From the NCBI GenBank assembly GCA_002364555.1, contig DEYM01000075.1, positions 1 through 11,835 of the forward strand: 11,835 nt of DNA, read 5' to 3'. Source of the stretch: Phycisphaerales bacterium UBA3158 (GTDB lineage: Bacteria > Planctomycetota > Phycisphaerae > Phycisphaerales > SM1A02). Each line of letters starts with the position of its first letter. Position 1 is the first letter of the stretch. The notes beneath the pieces are model-generated. The model made no database searches. It was not told the DNA's origin and worked only from the letters and a program-made list of their open reading frames with translations. This document shows positions 7,012-11,835 of the stretch, one piece after another. The position numbers and the translations under genes are program-made.

Positions 7012-7149
7012 GGATCGAGGGCGTGGAAAGGGCGGTCGGGCCTCGTGGGTAGGTGTCTCGTGAACCTGGTCAGGGCTTGATCGCAGCAGCCATAAGCGTC
7101 TTCATTTGCGCCGTGGGTGTCCTGGCCGCCCTTTGTGTGCCCTCGATCC
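7012..7149 (+). ncRNA. ffs: Signal recognition particle RNA (small, 4.5S type)
   Basis: Not protein-coding. It is the RNA core of the signal recognition particle, which binds Ffh and directs ribosomes making membrane or exported proteins to FtsY. The conserved helix 8 region is present: GTGAACC (7060-7066), GGTCAGG (7068-7074) and AGCAGCC (7085-7091), followed by ATAAGCG. The ends pair strongly: 7012-7022 with 7139-7149 (11 perfect pairs), then G-U pairs and one mismatch, then 7027-7035 with 7126-7134 (9 perfect pairs), continuing as a rod of broken helices that includes GGTG 7052-7055 with CGCC 7109-7112. Gene order SRP RNA-dnaX-ybaB-recR matches B. subtilis. About 138 nt is longer than E. 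coli 4.5S (114 nt) but without an Alu domain. The loop between GGTCAGG and AGCAGCC (7075-7084) is not the usual GGAA type. No T-run terminator follows, so it may be cut out of a longer dnaX transcript. Confidence 0.88.
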
Positions 7150-7178
7150 TCTTGCCATCAGAAACGAGCGGAGTCACC

Positions 7179-8828
7179 TTGGCCTACACCGTCCTTGCAC
7201 GTCGATACAGATCCCAGTCCTTCGATGAAGTCGTCGGGCAGGAGGCTGTTGCAAGGACGCTCGAGACGGCCATTGGAAGCGATCGAGTCGGGCACGCCTA
7301 TCTCTTCTGCGGCACACGAGGTGTCGGCAAGACGACCATGGCGAGACTGTTCGCCGCGGAAATCAACACCAGTGAGGATCTTGAGAGTGCACAGGCCATC
7401 CGCGAGGCGGTCATGCGTGGTGAAGACCTCGATGTCATCGAGATCGACGGTGCCTCCAATCGTGGCGTGCAGGAGGCTCGTGATCTGATCGCCAATGCCG
7501 GCCTGGCGCCGACTCGATGCCAATACAAGATCTACATCATCGATGAAGTCCACATGCTCACGACGGAATCGTTCAATACGCTTCTGAAGACCATGGAGGA
7601 GCCGCCGCCTCACGTGAAGTTCATCCTGTGCACGACCGAGCCAAACAAGGTTCTGCATACGATCCAGAGTCGATGTCAGCGATTCGATTTCAGACCGATT
7701 CCATCGGCACAGATAACGGATCACCTTCGTGAGGTCCTTTCGAAGGAAGGTGTCCAGGCGGACGAGGAAGTCATCTCCAGGGTCGCGGAGCTGGGCAATG
7801 GTTCGATGAGAGATGCCTTGAGTGTCCTCGAGCGATTGCTCGCGTCGGGCTCGAAGATGCTCGAAGCCTCCGTCATGGATCAGGTGCTCGGATTGCCCAA
7901 CCAGCAGCGTGTGGGCGAGGTCATCGATGCGATTCTGGAAGGCGATCCGGCCAACGCGCTGACCTCCGCCTCATCGCTGCTCTCGGAAGGCACCAGTCTC
8001 GATCAGTTGATGGAATGTCTCATCGGCAATCTGCGATCGCTGCTGCTGGTGACCACCTGTGGACCGGATACCGATCTGCTGGAAGTCACCGATTCGTTCA
8101 GGTCACAGTTGACATCGCAGTCGGCCCAGCTTGATGTCGAGGGAACGCTCCATCTTCTGGCCCTGTGTGAACATGCTTCAAGAGCCTCGAGGCTTTCCGC
8201 GTCGGCACGAGCGGTGTTCGATGCGACGATCGTTCGAATGGCACTTGCAGAGAAGCTTGTGGACGTACAGTCCCTGCTGTCCGGGCAGAGCCCTTCGCCC
8301 AGCGGCAAGCCCGCTCAAAAAAAAAGTAGCCACTCGCCGAGTGTGAAGGCCGATCGCCCGCCCAAGGCAAGCGTCCAGAAGGCGCCCGCTGCAGTCAAGC
8401 CGTCACCGCCCCCGGCACCGGTCGGAAATCCTGTCGTTCATGATGCCAGAGAGATCTGGGACAGAGTTCGTGATCAGGCCTCTGCTGCCAGCATCAAGGC
8501 GAAGGTCGGTTCCTTCGAGCCAGTGGAGGTTGTCGATGGCGTTCTCCATCTGAAGCTTCTGGCATCGAGTGGAGGCGCGTATCTGGCTGATACCGTGGAC
8601 TCGCTGATGGATCTGGTCTCGGCAGCTGCCGGACAGCGATTGAAATTGAAGGTCGTCGGTTCGGATCAGCCCAAGCAGGCGGCCATCGAAAAGCCCAGGA
8701 AGAAGAAGTCGATCGAAGGTGTCCAGGATGATCCCGCCGTCAAGATGGCATCCGATCTGATGCAGGCGGTCGTCGTGGATATCGAGGAGAATATGGATTC
8801 CAATGAATCCCAGGAAGGAAGTCGCTAG
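7179..8828 (+). CDS. dnaX: DNA polymerase III subunits tau/gamma (clamp loader ATPase)
   Basis: Tau (549 aa) is the clamp-loader motor that joins core polymerases to the helicase. AAA+ motifs: Walker A GTRGVGKTT (45-53), Walker B IDEVHML (121-127), sensor 1 CTTEPNK, and SRC box QSRCQRFDF with Arg165. The lid and domain III follow to about residue 370. A Pro/Lys/Ala-rich linker (about 375-430) precedes a tau-type C-terminal domain. The start is TTG at 7179, giving MAYTVLARRY as in the family, with GGAG at 7170-7173, 5 nt away. The longer in-frame GTG at 7053 lies inside the SRP RNA gene and would add a spurious hydrophobic leader. Two oddities: the C-x8-C-x2-C-x2-C zinc module normally found after Walker A is gone (residues 58-85 have no Cys), and an A9 run at codons 380-383 allows frameshifting to a short gamma form. 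The stop overlaps the ybaB start by 1 nt. Confidence 0.95.
   Translation: MAYTVLARRYRSQSFDEVVGQEAVARTLETAIGSDRVGHAYLFCGTRGVGKTTMARLFAAEINTSEDLESAQAIREAVMRGEDLDVIEIDGASNRGVQEARDLIANAGLAPTRCQYKIYIIDEVHMLTTESFNTLLKTMEEPPPHVKFILCTTEPNKVLHTIQSRCQRFDFRPIPSAQITDHLREVLSKEGVQADEEVISRVAELGNGSMRDALSVLERLLASGSKMLEASVMDQVLGLPNQQRVGEVIDAILEGDPANALTSASSLLSEGTSLDQLMECLIGNLRSLLLVTTCGPDTDLLEVTDSFRSQLTSQSAQLDVEGTLHLLALCEHASRASRLSASARAVFDATIVRMALAEKLVDVQSLLSGQSPSPSGKPAQKKSSHSPSVKADRPPKASVQKAPAAVKPSPPPAPVGNPVVHDAREIWDRVRDQASAASIKAKVGSFEPVEVVDGVLHLKLLASSGGAYLADTVDSLMDLVSAAAGQRLKLKVVGSDQPKQAAIEKPRKKKSIEGVQDDPAVKMASDLMQAVVVDIEENMDSNESQEGSR
8301..8343 (+). other. Probable dnaX frameshift / slippage site (A9 with flanking hairpins)
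   Basis: Nine A residues at 8317-8325 read CAA AAA AAA AGT in the tau frame. The heptamer A AAA AAA is in the correct phase for tandem -1 slippage. After a -1 shift, or gain of one A in the mRNA, the next codons are AAG TAG (stop at 8327-8329), giving a 383-residue gamma-like protein. Loss of one A leads to a TGA at 8344-8346 instead. A hairpin AGCGG/CCGCT (8301-8315, 5-nt loop) ends one base before the run. A second, CACTC/GAGTG (8331-8343, 3-nt loop), begins 5 nt after it. dnaX frameshifting at A-runs is established in E. coli (ribosomal) and in Thermus (transcriptional, A9). Confidence 0.75.
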
Positions 8829-9199
8829 TGTTTGATGGACTCAAAAATATGGCTGGCATGGCATCGATGATGAAGGATCTGCCCAAGATGCAGGCCAGAC
8901 TTGAACAAGTGAAGTCTGAACTCTCGAGTCTTCGGGTCGAGGCTGAAACAGGTGGTGGGGCCGTTCGTGTAGTGGCTACCGCGGACATGAACATCGACTC
9001 CGTGAAGATCGATCCGTCCATGATGGCGAGTCTCGTCAATGCGGATGCGCCCGATGATCATCGAATGGCGGAGGAACTTGTGACCGGGGCCGTCAAGTTG
9101 GCCATGGAAAGAGCAAGGGAGGCAGCCAAGAATCATCTCTCCGCAGCTGCCAGCGAACTCGGACTTCCGATTCCACCTGGTGGCCTGCTTGGGCCCTGA
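8828..9199 (+). CDS. ybaB: YbaB/EbfC family nucleoid-associated protein
   Basis: 123 residues, the usual family length is about 100-115. YbaB/EbfC proteins are small dimeric DNA-binding proteins found in the nucleoid. Family features: N-terminal FDGLKNMAGMASMMKDLPKMQARLEQVKSEL forming a Met-rich amphipathic helix, then the strand pair VEAETGGGAVRVVATADMNIDSVKIDPS, and a C-terminal helix (AEELVTGAVKLAMERAREAAKNHLS) ending in a Gly/Pro/Leu tail. The start is GTG at 8828, sharing its first G with the TAG of dnaX (TAGTG), with the purine-rich AGGAAGGAAG box inside the end of dnaX. This 1-nt overlap implies translational coupling. Its place between dnaX and recR is conserved across many bacteria, and a role alongside replication or recombination is inferred from that. 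Confidence 0.95.
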   Translation: MFDGLKNMAGMASMMKDLPKMQARLEQVKSELSSLRVEAETGGGAVRVVATADMNIDSVKIDPSMMASLVNADAPDDHRMAEELVTGAVKLAMERAREAAKNHLSAAASELGLPIPPGGLLGP

Positions 9200-9221
9200 G
9201 AGATGATGGAGTCGATCTGAA

Positions 9222-9872
9222 ATGTCATCCCATGGAATGAACGCCTTTCCCGAGCCGGTCGATCGTCTCGTTCGCGAGTTGCAGCGATTGCCGGGCATCG
9301 GCCGCCGAACCGCGACGCGGCTCGCGTTTCACCTGTTGAAGGACAGTGATGATCATGCTCAATCGCTTGCCCAGGCCATCGAGGATGTGAAGGCCAATAT
9401 CTCCTGCTGTGGTATCTGCTTCCAGCTGACGGACGTCGAGCCCTGTCGTCTCTGCTCGAGTCCCGTTCGTGATGCTTCGACGATACTCGTCGTGGAGCAG
9501 CCCGGGGACCTGATGACATTCGAGGGCACCGGCATGTACAAGGGGCTGTATCACGTGCTGGCGGGTCGTATCGATCCGCTCGCTGGTGTTCGTCCTGAGG
9601 ATCTGACCATTCCGGCGCTTCTGGAGCGAATCGATGTTCCCGAGAAGAATGCAGGCGGGGTGGAGGTGACGGAAGTCATTCTCGGATTGAACCCGAATCT
9701 GGAAGGGGACAGCACCACGTTGTATCTGGCTGAAGTGCTTTCTCAGCGATCCATCCAGGTGACTCGTCTGGCTCGCGGCCTGCCAAGTGGTTCACAGCTT
9801 GAATTCGCCAACAACGCGATCCTTGCAGATGCCCTGCATGGCAGGCAGGGTCTTGAGGATGGCGTCCAGTGA
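9222..9872 (+). CDS. recR: Recombination mediator RecR
   Basis: 216-residue RecR (E. coli 201), which with RecO and/or RecF loads RecA on SSB-coated gapped DNA. The parts appear in order: a helix-hairpin-helix RELQRLPGIGRRTATRLAFHLL (about 18-39); a four-Cys zinc motif C63-x2-C66-x8-C75-x2-C78; a Toprim domain starting TILVVEQPGDL (Glu92, Asp96) with GLYHVLAGRIDPLAGVRPEDL; and the C-terminal ARGLPSGSQLEFANNAILADAL block. All key residues are in place. ATG 9222 is preceded by TGGAG at 9207-9211 (10 nt); ATG 9237 is a possible later start without a good box. It lies 22 nt after ybaB in the ffs-dnaX-ybaB-recR unit. Confidence 0.97.
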   Translation: MSSHGMNAFPEPVDRLVRELQRLPGIGRRTATRLAFHLLKDSDDHAQSLAQAIEDVKANISCCGICFQLTDVEPCRLCSSPVRDASTILVVEQPGDLMTFEGTGMYKGLYHVLAGRIDPLAGVRPEDLTIPALLERIDVPEKNAGGVEVTEVILGLNPNLEGDSTTLYLAEVLSQRSIQVTRLARGLPSGSQLEFANNAILADALHGRQGLEDGVQ

Positions 9873-9898
9873 TCCCGACTCTTGATTGACTGATGCTC

Positions 9899-9913
9899 CT
9901 CGACGGTGTCGAG
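9899..9913 (+). other. Small inverted repeat between recR and rpoN
   Basis: CTCGAC-GGT-GTCGAG is a perfect 6-bp stem with a 3-nt loop, 26 nt after the recR stop and 4 nt ahead of the TATGAT hexamer before rpoN. No T-run follows, so it is a poor terminator. Its place at the promoter would suit a small operator, but there is no second copy to compare. Confidence 0.25.
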
Positions 9914-9916
9914 CAC

Positions 9917-9922
9917 TATGAT
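9917..9922 (+). promoter_or_regulatory. -10-like hexamer TATGAT for rpoN
   Basis: TATGAT would place the transcript start at about 9929, 29 nt before the ATG at 9958 and its GGAG box. TTGACT at 9886-9891 is too far upstream (25-nt spacer) to be a standard -35. rpoN may therefore be transcribed separately from recR, but read-through is also possible. Confidence 0.35.
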
Positions 9923-9957
9923 GGCAGTGATTGAACACCCGCCTGGAGATCCGGATC

Positions 9958-11466
9958 ATGATGCGATTTGATACTTCTCAGAACATGAAGCTCGGCCAGC
10001 AGATGAAGCTGAGCCCGAGAATGATCCAATCGATGGAGATCCTGCAGATGCCGATTCTGGCGCTTCAGGAACGCATCGATCAGGAGCTTGAAACCAATAT
10101 CGCACTTGAGGTCAACGAGGAGGAGGCCGCATCGCCTACGGAGACCGAACGCGAGACCGACATCGAATCTCGTGAGATGGTCGTTGGCGATACGGCTGCT
10201 GACGACTTCGCCCGCCTGGATTCCATGGAGAACAACTACCGCGAGGCCTTCGACAACGAGTATTCATCAGGAAGCTTCTCCAGTTCCCGGATGGCTGGTG
10301 AACGTGACGGAAAGATGGATGCGATGGCGAGCATCAGTGCCCGAGGCGAGCGGTTGGCCGAGCAGCTGCTGCATCAATGGACCTTCGCCGAGGTGGCGGA
10401 GCCCATCGCGAAGGCAGGTCGGATCATCCTCGAATATCTCAATGATGATGGGCTGCTGGAGTCGGATCTGGAGGGCATCTTCCAGCAACGAAGCGGCAGC
10501 GCCGAGGCTGAAGGCGTGACCATGGAGACGATGGTGGAGGCGCTGGATGCGATTCATCATTGGATAGATCCTCCGGGACTTGCCGCCAGAAGCATCAAGG
10601 AGTGCCTGCTTCTGCAGGTGAAGTCCTTTCGTCAGAATGGTGAGGATGGCCAGGCCGACTGCTGGGACGACGTGGAGCGTCTGATCGAGGATCACATGGA
10701 TGACCTCGTGCAGAATCGCCTGCCCAAGATCGTCCAGGAGACGGGCCTTGACATGGAGAGCGTGCAGGAGGCGATGAAGCTCATGCACAAGCTGGATCTG
10801 GCGCCCGGCAAGCGTCTCGTCAGTGAAGAGGTCAAGCCGATCCTGCCAGATGTGATCGTGGAATACGACGAAGCGAGGGATGAATACATCGCGGCGCTCT
10901 GTGACGGTGTCATCCCACCACTACGGGTATCCCCCCGATACGAGGAGATGTCGAAGGATCGTGAGGCCGACAAGGAGACCCGTGAATTCCTCGGCAAGAG
11001 CGTTGGCAACGCTCGATGGATCATCGAATCGATCAATCAGCGAAAGAGTTCGCTTCTCCGCGTCGTGAATGTCGTTCTTTCCAGGCAGCGTGAGTTCTTC
11101 GACATCGGACCTCAGCAGCTCAAGCCATTGCCGATGGTCGATGTCGCGGATCAGCTTGGGATCCACGTGGCGACCGTGAGTCGAGCCGTGGCCGACAAGT
11201 GGGTCCAGACACCAAGAGGCATCGTTCCACTTCGACGTTTCTTCTCCGGTGGCACCGAGACGGCCAGTGGCGAGAACATGAGCTGGGAGGCCGTCAAGGC
11301 CGTTCTTCAGGAGATCGTCGACGCGGAGGACAAGCTGCATCCGCTCAGCGACGAATCCATCGCGGCGTCCCTGAAGGAGAAGGGGATCGACATCGCGCGA
11401 CGCACGGTGGTCAAGTACCGCCAGCAGCTGGGTATTCCCCCGGGGCGGCTTCGAAAGCGTTACTAG
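9958..11466 (+). CDS. rpoN: RNA polymerase sigma-54 factor
   Basis: 502-residue RpoN, which directs RNA polymerase to -24/-12 promoters and depends on AAA+ enhancer-binding proteins. The N-terminal activator-interacting region is SQNMKLGQQMKLSPRMIQS and MEILQMPILALQERIDQEL. An acidic linker (about 50-110) is followed by the core-binding domain. The helix-turn-helix DVADQLGIHVATVSRAVADK lies at about 395-414, followed by VPLRRFFS. The RpoN box ARRTVVKYR at 480-488 is complete. ATG 9958 has GGAG at 9945-9948, 9 nt upstream; ATG 9961 is one codon later, and TTG 9931 would add nine residues. The usual ENP motif closing region I reads TNIALE here. No partner activator or clear -24/-12 promoter was seen. 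The stop is 12 nt from the convergent frr. Confidence 0.97.
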   Translation: MMRFDTSQNMKLGQQMKLSPRMIQSMEILQMPILALQERIDQELETNIALEVNEEEAASPTETERETDIESREMVVGDTAADDFARLDSMENNYREAFDNEYSSGSFSSSRMAGERDGKMDAMASISARGERLAEQLLHQWTFAEVAEPIAKAGRIILEYLNDDGLLESDLEGIFQQRSGSAEAEGVTMETMVEALDAIHHWIDPPGLAARSIKECLLLQVKSFRQNGEDGQADCWDDVERLIEDHMDDLVQNRLPKIVQETGLDMESVQEAMKLMHKLDLAPGKRLVSEEVKPILPDVIVEYDEARDEYIAALCDGVIPPLRVSPRYEEMSKDREADKETREFLGKSVGNARWIIESINQRKSSLLRVVNVVLSRQREFFDIGPQQLKPLPMVDVADQLGIHVATVSRAVADKWVQTPRGIVPLRRFFSGGTETASGENMSWEAVKAVLQEIVDAEDKLHPLSDESIAASLKEKGIDIARRTVVKYRQQLGIPPGRLRKRY

Positions 11467-11478
11467 GATCCATGCCGA

Positions 11479-11835
11479 TCAGATCGTCGTGATCTCTTTG
11501 ACCTTCTTGTTGACCGAGGCGTCGATATCGCCGATTTTGCCCTTCGTCAGATCCTCGATGTTGGCCTTGGCGGCCTTGCCTTGATCTTCCGAGGTTGAAT
11601 TCGACTTGTCCTTGACCATGGAATCGATCTGTTTGACGGCATCGCGTCGTTCATTTCTGATGGCCACCTTCGTCTCCTCGCCGAGCTTCTTGGCCTGTGA
11701 TGCCAGTTGTGCTCTTCGTTCGGCGGATGGTGACGGCACGGCGATCCTGATGGCTTCACCCTCGACAACGGGATTGAGGCCCAGGTCGGCTGCCTCGATC
11801 GATTTGACGATGGTGTTCTTCACGGCTGGATCGAA
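11479..11835 (-). CDS. frr: Ribosome recycling factor, C-terminal portion (5' end beyond window)
   Basis: 118 C-terminal residues of about 185. RRF works with EF-G to split the ribosome after termination. Matching blocks: DPAVKNTIVKSIEAADLGLNP, then IRIAVPSPSAERRAQLASQAKKLGEETKVAIRNERRDA, the turn into the long helical domain I, and the C-terminal KVKEI. The conserved Arg in AIRNERRDA is kept. The reading frame runs off the right edge, so the GTG at 11821-11823 is internal (FDPAV continues upstream). A linker between helices, SNSTSEDQGKAAKAN, is more polar than in E. coli. It is convergent to rpoN. Confidence 0.95.
   Translation of the reverse strand, partial: FDPAVKNTIVKSIEAADLGLNPVVEGEAIRIAVPSPSAERRAQLASQAKKLGEETKVAIRNERRDAVKQIDSMVKDKSNSTSEDQGKAAKANIEDLTKGKIGDIDASVNKKVKEITTI

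Noticed and set aside
7053..7178. Signal-peptide-like N-terminus on DnaX
   Set aside because: It lies inside the SRP RNA gene and upstream of the family-conserved MAYTVLAR start with its own GGAG box.
11477..11494. Possible bidirectional terminator GATCA/TGATC between rpoN and frr
   Set aside because: Only 5 bp with an 8-nt loop, AT-containing, mostly inside the frr coding end, and no proper T-run.

Overview
The window reads as chromosomal housekeeping DNA from a GC-rich, Gram-negative-type bacterium. My best guess is a planctomycete, probably of the class Phycisphaerae. The guess rests on an MlaE-type permease, a periplasmic HtrA-like protease, a Met-rich secreted protein, sigma-54, and partner-switching regulators. 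No taxonomic marker was compared, so treat it as low to moderate confidence. There is no sign of phage, insertion sequence, CRISPR array or tRNA, and coding is dense with short gaps.

Layout: (1) positions 1-298 hold the C-terminal end of a trypsin-fold (HtrA/DegP-like) serine protease on the + strand. (2) 361-2136 encodes an unrecognised exported protein with about 10% methionine. (3) Convergent to it, on the - strand, lies a compact three-gene operon transcribed 3907 to 2158: an RsbW/SpoIIAB-like ATPase, a STAS-domain anti-sigma antagonist or MlaB-like protein, and an MlaE-type lipid-transport permease. The first two genes overlap and the last two abut with no gap. (4) guaA (GMP synthase) diverges from that operon at 4051-5643. 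(5) Convergent to guaA is a membrane-anchored PIN-TRAM protein on the - strand, 6889-5654. (6) From about 7012 the + strand carries SRP RNA (ffs) - dnaX - ybaB/ebfC - recR, the same order as scr-dnaX-yaaK-recR in Bacillus subtilis, followed by rpoN (sigma-54). (7) frr (ribosome recycling factor) runs in from the right edge on the - strand, convergent to rpoN.

The SRP RNA has no open reading frame call of its own and was found from the conserved GUGAACC / GGUCAGG / AGCAGCC core plus a long terminal helix (11 bp perfect, then 9 bp perfect). It shows that the naive GTG start of dnaX at 7053 lies inside the RNA gene; the real start is the TTG at 7179, preceded by a GGAG box. dnaX carries a run of nine A residues flanked by two small hairpins. 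A shift to the -1 frame there meets TAG after one further codon, which would give a gamma-like 383-residue product beside the 549-residue tau. The DnaX ATPase domain has lost the four-cysteine zinc module usual in the family.

The main things to look at again are the RsbW-STAS-MlaE operon (possible partner-switch control of envelope lipid transport), the A9 frameshift site, the zinc-less DnaX, the unusual apical loop of the SRP RNA, a shared CCTGnTACCATG promoter-like motif ahead of ffs and guaA, and two apparently leaderless genes whose -10-like hexamers sit exactly 6 nt before the start codon.
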